Shown: positions 12,331 to 31,061 of the stretch, piece after piece | How the letters are laid out: every line of letters begins with the position of its first letter | How positions within the stretch are numbered: the stretch's first letter is position 1 | Assembly: GCF_002775205.1 (NCBI RefSeq) | Contig: NC_036446.1 | Location: 327,501-391,500, forward strand | Length of the DNA: 64,000 bases | Direction: 5' to 3' | Source of the DNA: Xiphophorus maculatus | Taxonomy: Eukaryota; Chordata; Actinopteri; Cyprinodontiformes; Poeciliidae | Notes under the pieces: generated by a model | What the model saw: the letters and a program-made list of their open reading frames with translations, nothing else | The model's database searches: none | Told to the model about the DNA's origin: nothing | Translations under genes and position numbers: made by a program

Positions 12331-13640
12331 TTGATTTTAGCCATCATACTCATGACTCTCACCTTCTCAACCATCAATGTTAGAAGTGTGAAGTCGCGAG
12401 TTAGAGCCCAGAGTGTTTTATCCTTTTTAACCTCCGTACAGTCAGATGTGGTTTTACTACAAGAATGTTCACTCCCGTTTTTAAAGACTTACACCCGGTG
12501 GCAGGACTTGTGGCCACGGCCGTCTATATGGAGCGGCTCCAATGGAAATAAAAATGACGGCGTGGCCATTTTAATAAACAACCCGCACATCTTGGTGAAG
12601 GGGAGCACCGTGGTGAGAGAGGGACGAGCACTTTTAGCAAATCTGACTTTTAACGGACAGGATTTTAACCTCTTAAATATTTATGGCTTTAATGACTAAC
12701 AAGACAGGTATGACTTTTTAGACAGAAAAAGAAACAGAAAATTAAAAATGATAAAAAGAGATTTTAGAACCCCAGTAGGTTTTAACCTTTCTCTTATATA
12801 TGCTTTTATTCGGAAATTTTTAGAACATTTTGGACTGGAAGGAGAGGAGAGCAAGATTTTAACTAATCATCGTTTTATTATTTCTGTTGTGCAGGACTGG
12901 GAACCAGTGACTCCAGTGCGCGGCCTCCTGTATGGAGACGCCTCCACCGTTTGGCGCAACGTGAGCCATCCCGTCCTTCCAAACAGACTCCAGGATGTCA
13001 TGGATGGTGGCTCATGGGATCCTGCCGGTCAGAGCCGTTATGCTCCCGCGGCATGTCTGCAACGTCCATCTGCCCCCGACCCGGTTGTGGCGCGCCGGAG
13101 TCGGTGAGGCCCCTGCTGTGGGAGTGCAGCGCTGCTGTGGACCTGTGGGCGAAGGCCGGCTCCTTGCAATTCCCACACTTGCCAGCAAGGGAGGTCCTCC
13201 ATGCACAGTTAGTGCTGTACGGGGTGAGCCATCAGAAAATGACTAAAAAAGACTTCGCTGAGATGTGGCTCACCCTCGCCACCATCAAAGACGCCATTTG
13301 GTCCTCCAGAAACTTGCTGGTGAGCAGGCGCAGGCAGACGCCCCCCGTGGCTGTGATCCGGATGGCAGCAGCAACAAAAGAGACGTCAAGGGCTGCAGGT
13401 GGCGCGCCAAGGACACAGCCACCAAGAAGAATCGCCTGCGCCTCCGTGGATGAAGGAGCCGGCGCTCCACGAAAAGAGGTCCAAGCAGCGGCGGCCTGGC
13501 TCTCCGGGTGAGGCAGGAGGGAAGGAGCTTCAGGGCGGGATCCCCTCTGAACACCAAGCGCTGTCTGGAAGGTCGGGACGGCTCCGGACTTGGGAAGGAG
13601 TCACCCGGTCCTGCTCAACTTTTAACACAGAGATTTTGTA
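12331..13640 (+). pseudogene. LINE ORF2 remnant, endonuclease and C-terminal parts
   Basis: The first part (12352-12699) reads as an exonuclease/endonuclease/phosphatase N-terminus: TFSTINVRSV, then VVLLQECS, DGVAILIN and FNLLNIYGFND, ending at a stop. Reading resumes at 12748-13107 and 13078-13500 in different frames with the C-terminal region of Tx1-type ORF2, which includes a Cys-rich patch (CPRPGCGAPESVRPLLWEC) and EMWLTLATIKDAIWSSRN. All reverse transcriptase motifs are missing, so this copy cannot move on its own. Confidence 0.65.
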
Positions 13641-13790
13641 TTTTATAATATAATAATTCTTGTTCTTAGCTTCTTTTAGTATGAACTGATGATTTTGTAA
13701 GTTTTTAAAAGTTTCTGAATAATTGCAACAATGTAATGTTTTTTAAATGTTTACAGTAACAATAAAATTTTTTCGAAAGAAAAAAAAAAA

Positions 13791-13934
13791 ATCTGTTATC
13801 AGTTTAATATCTGATACGTCCCCTTACCATATATTAAATTGATTTTTGGAGCAGGGAGATGGAATAGGGGCTTGCTCCGTCCACTCCACGCATCGACCTG
13901 GTATTGCAGTACCTCCAGGACCGGTGCACCCCCT
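13791..13934 (+). pseudogene. U2 snRNA 3' portion
   Basis: Starts ATCTGTTATCAG directly after the LINE A-tail and continues through the U2 branch-recognition and Sm regions (GATTTTTGGAGCAGGGAGAT) to the 3' end GGTGCACCCCCT. Compared with functional U2 as remembered, it lacks a few bases near the start and most of the loop after GATACGTCC, so it is degraded. Together with 9467-9492 it marks the LINE target. Confidence 0.9.
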
Positions 13935-14307
13935 CAGGCTGTTATATGGAAAACCGATAGTCACAAAATCACTGTTTGTTTAACACGCTTGCATCTCCTT
14001 TAGTCTATATTGAAACGAGAGTATTAATGGTTCAGCTTTTTATTTTATTTATTTCAGGCCAACAGCAATATTTAAAAACAAAAGCCAAACTAATTTGATC
14101 TGGTTGCCTTTTATTCTGTACAACATTATAACAGAAACATTATAAAGTTGTCAGAAGTAGAAAACTCAAGATGTGAAAGTAGGATAAATGGAAGAGTCCA
14201 ATTTTAATAAAGCAGTGAGGCATCTTTCAGTCATAGGATCTTTGTTCTGTGGCGGGCTGTTCGTAGTGAGACATCTCGCACTCGGAGGATCTCAGGTTAT
14301 TGTCAGG
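13935..14307. promoter_or_regulatory. idh3a upstream region
   Basis: AT-rich to about 14180, then a more GC-rich stretch leading to the idh3a start at 14308. No TATA box is obvious. This is assigned as promoter and 5' UTR by position only. Confidence 0.4.
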
Positions 14308-22360
<8,053 letters not shown>

Positions 22361-23660
22361 AACCAGAGTGCGAAGGGCGGGGCTCCGTGGCCCCTCCTCC
22401 TCTCCGGGGGGGCGGGGCTCCGTGGCCCCTCCTCCGAGGGGGCGGGGCTTTGTGTCCAAACCATTCACATCTAGCATGACGCACAAATGAAACCTGACCA
22501 TGAATGAGACTCAACCAAATATCATCTGATCGATGACATCAGCTCGTCTCTGTTGCTTAGTAACAGTTTTTTAACGTTAGTTCTGCGTCAGCGCAGGTCA
22601 AGTGTCTTATTTATTGTTTCTACTTCCTGTTCTGTTCACTTTCTGCCTGCAGAACCACAAATATAAACGGTTCATTAAGAGTCTGGTGTGTTTAATGTCC
22701 GTCCTCTTCATCGCTTCCTCTTCCTCCCTGAACAGCCTCAGCTGTGCTCGGTACGGACGGTTCTGATTGGCTGCCTAGAGTCTGGTTAATGCCTTATTTG
22801 TAATTAATATAGGAAATTTAACACAAACTGATTATAAGTCAATAAATATTAATGAATGTTTCATCCAGTTATGTATTATTTAGATAATTGATTTGTGTGC
22901 ATTGAATCAATATTTACATATTTATCTTTTTATCTGAGTGAAAATCGTGAATCATCTTCTGATCCATCTCTGTCCTGGAGCTTCTTACATTTGGAGAGCC
23001 AACATAAATATCTACATTCAATCATTAATTAAATGATAACCATACCTCCTCATCTCTAGGGACCAAGTAGCATAATGACGTCACAAGCCCCGCCCCTTGG
23101 AGAGTGGCAGCTAAAATTATTTACTGTTGATGTTGCAGGAACCATGAAATAATTAATTATGCATTTAATTATCTGTCTGCTTCATATTTGGTTATTGTGT
23201 CACGTTTTTAACATGCATACAATTACACTTGACTTGCATTCACTGACATAACTTTGAATTTTAATGATGCTATGACCAGTGGTGGAGAAAATACTCAAAG
23301 TATTAAAAGTGAAAGTAGTGGCTGAATGTATCACCTAGTCGCTAATTCAATACCATTCAGTTTACCTACTTAATTTTAATACATTTAATGATAAAACATG
23401 TTTTTATTGTGTTTAGATTTAGACTTGTGATTCTGGGCATCAGAATTTCAGGGATGACCTGCTGAGTTAAATGTAATTAGACAAAATGAGAGAAATTATT
23501 AAACCTTTGAAATGTTTCATTTAACATAAAATAAACACATTCAAGAGAAAGTTGTTTCCCTGAAAAATGGACCTAACAAGTGTTGAGCTACTTGGAAACA
23601 TCCGGTCTCCTGTCCTATCATAGCATGAACTTCACTTTTTGGCTTAAGGCATTTATTTTG
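22361..23660. other. idh3a 3' flank and intergenic sequence
   Basis: Starts with GGGGCGGGGCTCCGTGGCCCC repeats right after the idh3a stop, then AT-rich DNA. No canonical AATAAA is obvious for idh3a; TATAAA at about 22663 is a candidate. A TACTCAAAGTATTAAAAGTG stretch near 23290 and a related AAGTACAAGTACATTACTG stretch near 27760 look like ends of dispersed fish repeats. No gene was seen. Confidence 0.35.
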
Positions 23661-23664
23661 AAAG

Positions 23665-23800
23665 AAATCCAGCAGGAAAAGAAGGTGGGGCGGAAAACAT
23701 CCCACTGAGGAAGAGGAGTCGAACTTGGGACAGCCGCGCAGTGGTGCTGCAGACCACCTAACCCGAGTCCGAGACCGGCGCCCCGCGCTACATGACACAA
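23665..23800 (-). mobile_element. tRNA-derived SINE, degenerate
   Basis: Read on the minus strand, GGCGCCGGTCTCGGACTCGG lies upstream of a box B-like AGTTCGACTCC. The overall layout resembles the other tRNA-type SINEs of the window. Ends not defined. Confidence 0.45.
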
Positions 23801-25077
23801 TAAAATGTGAAATATGATTAAAATTGCTTCTTAAATTGATCTGAAAGATCCACATGAAAACACCCAGATATTAAACACTTGGAGCTGAAGTAAATTTAAC
23901 CAACATCATTATCAATTCAAACTCTTTGTTCTGCTTTGGTTCCATCTTTGTGCCACAATCCGCAGAGGTCTTGTGCCGTCCCTAACAAGATAATGCCCTG
24001 GGCGGTTGCCCATATCGCCCATGTCAGAAACCACAACTGTCTGCTGCATTAAACAGCAATTAAGACACCTGATGGTAAACTATGAGCACTGACCAAGGAG
24101 CAACAAGCACAAGGCGACCCGACCGTTCTCCCGCTGTAACATCTGAGCATCATGTTCTGTTGCTCTTCTTGTGTTTTATTTATTCGTGTAACAGAGTTAC
24201 AAATGTGCTTTATTATTTCTAATTCATGTTCTATCGAGTATTTGTGAATTTTGTCTCATTTAGTTATTTTTCTTTGCTGTTTTGTTATTTCTGCCTTTCG
24301 GCACTCTGCCTTGTTTGTGCCTCCTGGGCTCCGGTAGTTCTTCCGGCCCTCGCAGTTTCCCGCCTCCCCTCTTGGCGGCGTCCTGCGCTGCTGAGGGCGA
24401 GTCAAGGCGAAGTTGCTGCTGCGATATATGTTTGTTTTCTGTGTGGAAGTAGTGGTTGTTCATGTCGAGGTCTCTGGCACATTTAGTTCATTATTGTTTG
24501 TTGGTGTGGCGTGTAGCAGCTGTGAGCTATTTTCACCGTTATTGTGGGTTTATTGGCGAAGGTGTAACTTTGTGTAGCAAGTTGGTGGGACGAACAGGAG
24601 CGGAGGGCGGGGGGGGTTCAGGGTGCTGATGCACCACAGTCACTGGAAGGCCTTTTCTTTTCTAGTGCTAAGAATGAAGCCAAAACTTCCATGTGAATGC
24701 CAGGCAGTCTTATTCAGTAAATTATGATATGATGTGACTTTAATATAGCAAATAATAAAGATTCTAAACCTTTTCTGGGTCTGGTTGGGGCAGTTGGTGA
24801 ATAGAGCCATCAATATTACTGGATTCTATAAAATGTGGCTTAAAGCTGAGATGCTGATGTTTGGATATGTAAAATATATTTTCTCTCCGCTAACAAATCT
24901 ATAGTTTGGTTTCTGTCAGTTCTAGAAACAAGAGAGAACAAAGCGAATTTCTCTCCAAAAACTTAATTTTACTTAATAGGATTGAAAATTTAACAAACTT
25001 TAGCTCATTATGCTTTATGAAATATTTCATAAAGATCACTCATCCTATTTTTTTTTTTCTCCGAAGAGTTTTTGCGG

Positions 25078-25240
25078 CGCTAGTGGCTCATATTTTTTCT
25101 ACAGTAGACAGACAGGAAGGAGGGTGAGGAGAGGAGACATGCGGTAAAGGTCGTCGGGACCGGGAGTCGAACCCGCGACGAGGACTAGGGCCTCCAAACG
25201 TGGGGCGTGCTAACCCACTGCGCCACCACAGCACGCCCCT
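25078..25240 (-). mobile_element. tRNA-derived SINE
   Basis: Minus strand: starts GGGGCGTGCTGTGGTGGCGC with box A-like GTGGCGCAGTGGGTTAGCAC, has box B GGGTTCGACTCCC, then GACCTTTACCGCATGTCTCC and CCTGTCTGTCTAC, the body of a common teleost tRNA SINE. Confidence 0.85.
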
Positions 25241-25879
25241 ATTTGATCTGAATATTGCTATGTTCTACGAACAAATGATGGAATTTGTCCAGGGAAAAAT
25301 GTAGAAAAACGGGTGATTGTATAATTTTTTCGCTCAGTCTGTCAGCTTTACTTCACTTGTTGCCATGGCGACCAATAAACAACAGCCCCAGGAGCGCAGA
25401 GCAAAGATTACGTTCAAGTGCATCAGGAATTAATACTAAAAAAACCCACAAAAATATTTCCCACACAAAAAAACACCAAACAGAACATTCTGTCTGTCTG
25501 TTGCAGATTTATGTTTTTGAATTTCCATTTTGTGATCATTAGGAAGTGATCCTCTGAACACTCGCGGTGGTTGATTAACTAACTTAAACACCTGCACTTC
25601 CTTATTTTTGTGTTAATTGAACAGAAATATTCCGACTGAAGGTGATAAAAGTTAAGCTAGCATAACTAACATACTCTCCACTTTCTTTATATATATATTT
25701 TTAATTAAAGCTTTTTACTGACCTGTGAAATGTGATCCCCTTAGACCTTGTTATCTTGCTATCATAGTGCTGACAATATCAAAACTTTGCGTCCTTATCT
25801 CAGGTTCTTTGCTTGATTATACCTTGCACATGTACAGAGCTAAATAACTTCTATTTTACTGTCATTCCTGCACTTTATA

Positions 25880-26015
25880 TTTTATATTTATATTCTGGAG
25901 TATCCTCATAACATTAGAACCTCAAAACATTGTCCTGAGCCGTATGCAACGAAATTTCATTCTGTATACACCCTGTGCATGCAAGATGATAATAAAGTCA
26001 GTCTAAGTCTAAGTG
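25880..26015 (+). mobile_element. LINE 3' UTR fragment
   Basis: GCAACGAAATTTCATTCTGT, then GTGCATGCAAGATGATAATA and AAGTCAGTCTAAGTCTAAGT, a typical fish LINE 3' end with a short tandem tail. No coding part. Confidence 0.45.
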
Positions 26016-26305
26016 ATTGTGTCATTTCGCCACCACCAATATTCAGATTCTATGTAAAGCAAATGGTCCAGTCAAACAGTCTGGCTGAATGATTTCCACA
26101 AACACATCGGTAGGACCCGTTATGTTCACTGATTAAATAAATATCAATATATATATTTAAATAGAATAATAATAGCTGCTGCAGAGTAACAGAGCATCAC
26201 AAGAACAAAGAACGGCTCTCAGTGAGGCTCCAGGCCCGTCATTAATAGTAAAGAGCTGGTCAGAAGAATCGGAACGTTCATGAATGTCATGTCACTCTAT
26301 TGATA

Positions 26306-27166
26306 ACTGTTACGGCCCCTGGCCTCTTGAGGCTGTGCAGGCTCTTTTTTTTTCTATTATGCAGGATCAGCTGTGCGGGCACAGCTTTCTGATTGGCTGC
26401 CTAGAAGCTGCAGGAGAGCAGCCACCCCATTGGAGCAGCAAAGCCAATCAGACGTTGATGAGACCCACCTGCATCATATAAAAGACGTCCGAGTTCATTC
26501 CTCCAGTGGGGCAGCTAGCAGGAAGAGGTTGTGTACAGCTGACCCCCACCTTCTGTGTTTTGTGACTGTTTGTGGACAGTTTGAGCTATTTTGTTCTTGT
26601 TTCTTTTGTTAAGTAGTGAATCTGCCTTAGATAAACTTTGAACAAGCTAGAGGCTTGTGTTTGGGAGGTTTTTGGTGCTCCCCTTTGTTCTTTCTTTTTG
26701 GTTGTTTTGAGTTACCTTAGACCAGGGGTGGGCACTCCTGGTCCTCGAGGGCCGGTGTCCTGCAACTTTTAGATGCATCTCTACTTCAACACACCTGAGT
26801 CAAATAATGAGGTCGTTAACAGGACTCTGGAGAACTTGACTGCACTTAGGAGGAGATTCAGCTGTTGGATTCAGGTGTGTTGGACCAGGGAGACATCTAA
26901 GAGTTGCAGGACACCGGCCCTCGAGGACCAGGAGTGCCCACCCCTGCCTTAGACTAATGTGTTTGCACATCTTGTTATTTAATTTGCACTCAGTGTTTTC
27001 TGCGTTTGTTGGTTCTTTACTTTTGTTTAATTGGCTTAAGTTGTATTGTGTTTTGGTTTTGTGAAAACCATCTTTTGTAATAAATCATTCTTTCATTCCA
27101 CTTTTATCTCTGGACACATTTTATGTTACCGCCCCTGGACTCCTAGACCTATGGGGGCGTCAGGTA
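26306..27166 (+). mobile_element. LTR-like fossil (solo LTR candidate), split by an hAT element
   Basis: Starts TGTTACGGCCCCTGG and shows a CATATAAAAGA box near 26475 and an AATAAATCA near 27078. A related TGTTACCGCCCCTGG recurs at 27124. No internal coding region is present. An hAT element at 26723-26946 is inserted in it. Family and true right end are uncertain. Confidence 0.4.
26723..26946. mobile_element. hAT miniature element, 224 bp
   Basis: Long inverted ends CAGGGGTGGGCACTCCTGG...CCAGGAGTGCCCACCCCTG, with further palindromy into the element (GTCCTGCAACTTTTAGATG). Flanked by a perfect 8-bp duplication CCTTAGAC (26715-26722 and 26947-26954). A very common teleost MITE. Confidence 0.92.
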
Positions 27167-27169
27167 TGT

Positions 27170-28040
27170 GGTCACAGCGTTGTCCCATATATGCAACATA
27201 TCAGTCAACACCTCGCACAATAATTCAGGGTAGTGAGCAACGACGTTTTTTCATAGCAAATGCAATTTGTCCCTGAAAAGCTAGCTTTGCTAACATCACT
27301 TCCACAGAGCTTACCTTTCTTTGAGCTTCTTTTCTAAGTGACAATAAAAGCTAGACGTAGTCCCCACCGTCTGTCACCATATCTGTTGATTTATGTAACG
27401 AATTCTGTTATTGATGATTAGACAGAGATCTTCTCCCAGTCAGAGGAAACCACTGCGCGTGTCTCGGAGCTCCGCGTGCGAGTGAAAGGAGGAGGCGATG
27501 GGTAACAGACACGTGTAATTAGTTGGTCATGTTATTGCAGCGCCAGGTTAAGTTCCCGAACTTCACATTTAACGAACAAATCAAAAGAGCGCAATACGAC
27601 CTGGATGTAATGAGTAACGCAACAGCTTTATAGAAATGTAGTGAAGTAGAAAATACAGATACTTGCTATAAAATATAGTGAAGTAAAAGTCCAAAGTATC
27701 CACAATTAAATGTATTCAAGTACAGATACATGAAAATTGTTCTTAAGTACAAGTACATTACTGTAATTGTTCTTTACTGTAGTGTAAAGAACAATTTTCT
27801 TCATGGTTTCATTAATGATTGAATTATGTATTTATTCATAAAAATTTTGTCCCGTTTGGCCCTCCATACAAAAACCTAGCTGGCAAAGTCTTTCAGTCCG
27901 TCCGCTAGGGGGCGGCGCGGCGCATCTTCACCAGCTGTTAAAGCAGAAGAAGCAGGAACAGGAAGTGGTTGTCACCTCCGCCTTGAAAGCAAAGCTGAGG
28001 CTCGGACCCGGACGGACCCTGCGGTTCCGGCTACAGCATC
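27170..28040. promoter_or_regulatory. cog8 upstream region
   Basis: AT-rich repeat-like sequence to about 27880, then a GC-rich CpG-bearing stretch (27900-28040) leading to the cog8 start. No TATA box. Promoter assigned by position and composition. Confidence 0.45.
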
Positions 28041-30630
28041 ATGGACGTGGAGGATGAGAGCATCCTGGTGTCCGTCTTCAAGGACAACTTCCCGGACAGC
28101 TGGAGGGACAACCCGGACTTCTCGGCCTACCTGTCCGAGCTCAGCGCCTGCGGCCTGGATAAGCTGGGCCGGGAGCCGGAGCGGCTGGCCGAGGAGCGGA
28201 ACCAGATCCTGCAGCAGACCCGGGAGCTGGCCTTCTCCAACTACCAGACCTTCATCCGAACCGCGGACTGCACCGAGCACATCTACCGGGACTTCGGCCG
28301 GGTGGAGGGCAGCGTGTCCCGGCTGCTGGACAAGCTGCCCCGGTTCGGAGAGAGGTGCAGGTTGGTATCGGTCCGGGTGGAGGCCGATCCACTGTTTATT
28401 TTAGACCCAGTCTTGGTTCTGTACATCCTATAATCTGTGAGAACACTAAATATGTTGACCAGGTTTACTTCGGTCCCGTTCCAGAGACGGAACCCTCCTT
28501 TATGTCCATCGGTGGAAATGGACCGATGGACAATCACCAGGCAGATTGTGATTTATAAAGTTCAGAATGACCTGGATCTGAAACATCCAGGTGATCCGAG
28601 GGGCAGCAGCGCTTCCGGGTTAGGAACCTTCCAGACTGACCAGTGTTTCCTCAGGACTTTCATGACGGAAGCGGAGGAGATCGCTGTCAGCCGGCGGATG
28701 AACAGCCTGACTCTGAACCGGCACACGGAGATCCTGGAAATCCTGGAGATCCCGCAGCTGATGGACACCTGCGTCCGCAACGGCTACTACGAGGAAGCGC
28801 TGGAGCTGGCCGCCTACGTCCGCCGGCTGGAGAGGAAGCACGCCGCACTACCTGTGATCCAGGTGAGAGTGGGCTGTGGACGGCAGGCCTGCTGGAGGCG
28901 TGATGTCCTCCAGCAGCTTGATGTTGCGGTGTCTCCTGCAGGACATCGTGCGGGACGTGCGGCAGGCGGCGCAGCTGATGCTCAACCAGTTGCTGCAGCA
29001 GCTGCGCTCTAACGCCCAGCTGCCCGTGTGCCTGCGCGTGATTGGCTACCTGCGGCGGATGGACGTGTTCACGGAGGCGGAGCTTCGAGTGAAGTTCCTG
29101 CAGGCGCGCGGCGGCTGGCTGAGCTCCGTGCTGGACGCCGTCCCCGATGACGATCCTTATGTTCACATCACCAAGACGGTGGAGGCGTGCCGGGTCCACC
29201 TGTTCGACATCATCACGCAGTACCGCGCCATCTTCTCTGACGACGACCCGCTGGCGGGCCCCCCGGGGGAGGCGGCCATCTTTCACGGCTGGGTGGCGCA
29301 GAGGGTGGCGGAGTTCCTGGTGACGCTGCAGAGGGACCTGAGGCGCGGCGTGGGCCCCCGGCTGGACTCGCTGCTGGGCCAGTGCATGTACTTCGGCCTG
29401 TCCTTCAGCAGGGTGGGGGCCGACTTCCGGGGTCAGCTGGCGCCGCTGTTCCAGCAGGTGGCGCTGGAGGCCTTCCAGGCGGCGCTGCAAGAGGCTGCGG
29501 ACCGCTTCCAGGAGGACATGAACCGCTACACGCTGGTGGCCCTTCCAGTGGCGCTGGGGGGCGCACTGGCCCCTGCGGCCCCCGGCGTACAGCCTGGTAC
29601 CCTGCAGCCCCCCACCGCCCTGCTGGACTTCCCACCGCTGGCCTGCTTCCTCAACCACGTCTTGAGCGCCTTCAACGACCTGCGGCTCTGCTGCCCCCTG
29701 GGGGCGGCCCAGGACGTCAGCCGTAGCCTGGAAGACGTCCTGAGGACGGTGAGTTGGAGCCACGCCCCCTTCACACACAAGCCACGCCCCTTCCAAAATC
29801 AGAATAAAATTTTTAAAATTGCATAAAATAAATGATACGTTAATACAGAAAATTATTAATAATTTCCCACTGGATAATCAAAATTCTTTCATCTTTTTAA
29901 TGCCATATTTCCACCAAGAAATAAAGCTTTCTATTTTTACTGCCAGTTTTGGCACGATGGGTCCTCCATACATTTTGTGACTTTTTGATTTTTCTATGCT
30001 GCTGAATGAAACTTGGCTTCTGAGCCGCAGAGCAAATCATCGCCGCCTCGGTCCGTGTTTTGATTAAAGATCAAAGCATTGAATCAGCTGCGGTCTGTTT
30101 GCTTTGGTTCTGGTCCTGGTTCTGACCCGTCTCCTCCTGCAGGTGACCCGTGTCATTGTGGCGTTCCACCGGGCTGAGCAGTCGGCCTTCAGCAGCAGAG
30201 AGGAGGATTTGTTTGTCCAGTTCTGCTCGTCATTCGCTGACGACCTTTTGCCCTTCCTTAGCCGCTGCCTGCAGGTTCTGTTCCCTCCGGCCCAGTTGGC
30301 GCTGGTTCTGGGTGAGCGAGCGGCCCGCAGCATACCTGTTTACAGTGAGAACCTGGAGGAAGTGTTGTGGGTTCTGATCCAGGCGTCTATCTCTTCCCAG
30401 GTGTTCCTGCATCTCAGCTGCACAGGTACGGCGGTCTGGGCCGCATCGACGTCTCTGCCGTCCTGCAGCCGCTGGACTTCATTCTCCCTCAGAAGGAACC
30501 AGAACCAGAACCACTGCTACCGGAGGCCGACATCCCGGCCGAGCAGGGCTCGCTCACTCAGCCGAAACCAGAACCTTCTCAGCCGGGCCGCACAGAGACC
30601 GCAGCAGAACTGGAGGCTGACGCAGAGTGA
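28041..30630 (+). CDS. cog8: Conserved oligomeric Golgi complex subunit 8
   Basis: Subunit of lobe B of the COG tether that directs retrograde vesicles within the Golgi. Five exons: 28041-28360, 28655-28862, 28942-29748, 30143-30311, 30401-30630; 1734 bp, 577 aa (human 612). The conserved core is unmistakable: [95 protein letters not shown] and [19 protein letters not shown]. The last exon is Pro/Glu-rich and poorly conserved, as in other COG8 proteins. ATTAAA near 30765 may serve polyadenylation. It converges on nob1. Confidence 0.97.
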
Positions 30631-31061
30631 CGGGCCAGAACCAGAACCTCGACAGGGTTCTGATGGACTTGCAGAATCATTGTGGGTGATGGGATCTTGA
30701 AGTGCAGCTTGTACCAAACTGTCAGAACCGAACTTTCTGGGTCTGCAGAGTTTTCTTCTGTTCATTAAAACCTCAGTTGTAAGTCTTGTTGTGTTTTACA
30801 AACACTGCCACCTGGTGGCCAAACAGCAGAACTACACAGAAGCATTCAAACTAAATTTAATAGTAATAATAAAAATAACGAAGCATTTATTTAGCCAGGA
30901 GGTTCTGATCCAAGAACTGAAACGGGTTCTAGAAAAGTCCTACAAGTGAACCCAGATGTTCAAGTTTAGTTCAGAGTTTTGAAAATATGAGCAGAACGCA
31001 AAGAGAAATTCATTTTCATGATCTGAAACCAAAGTCCAGAACCGAGCTGGACCTGGTTCCA
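30631..31061. other. Convergent cog8/nob1 3' flanks
   Basis: A 431-bp spacer between two stop codons. Plus strand has ATTAAA near 30765 for cog8. AT-rich 30840-30900 may hold the nob1 3' end. No gene seen. Confidence 0.5.

Noticed and set aside
25140-25240. Functional tRNA gene on the minus strand
   Set aside because: Boxes A and B are present, but the sequence does not fold into a tRNA with matched acceptor ends and continues into a SINE body.
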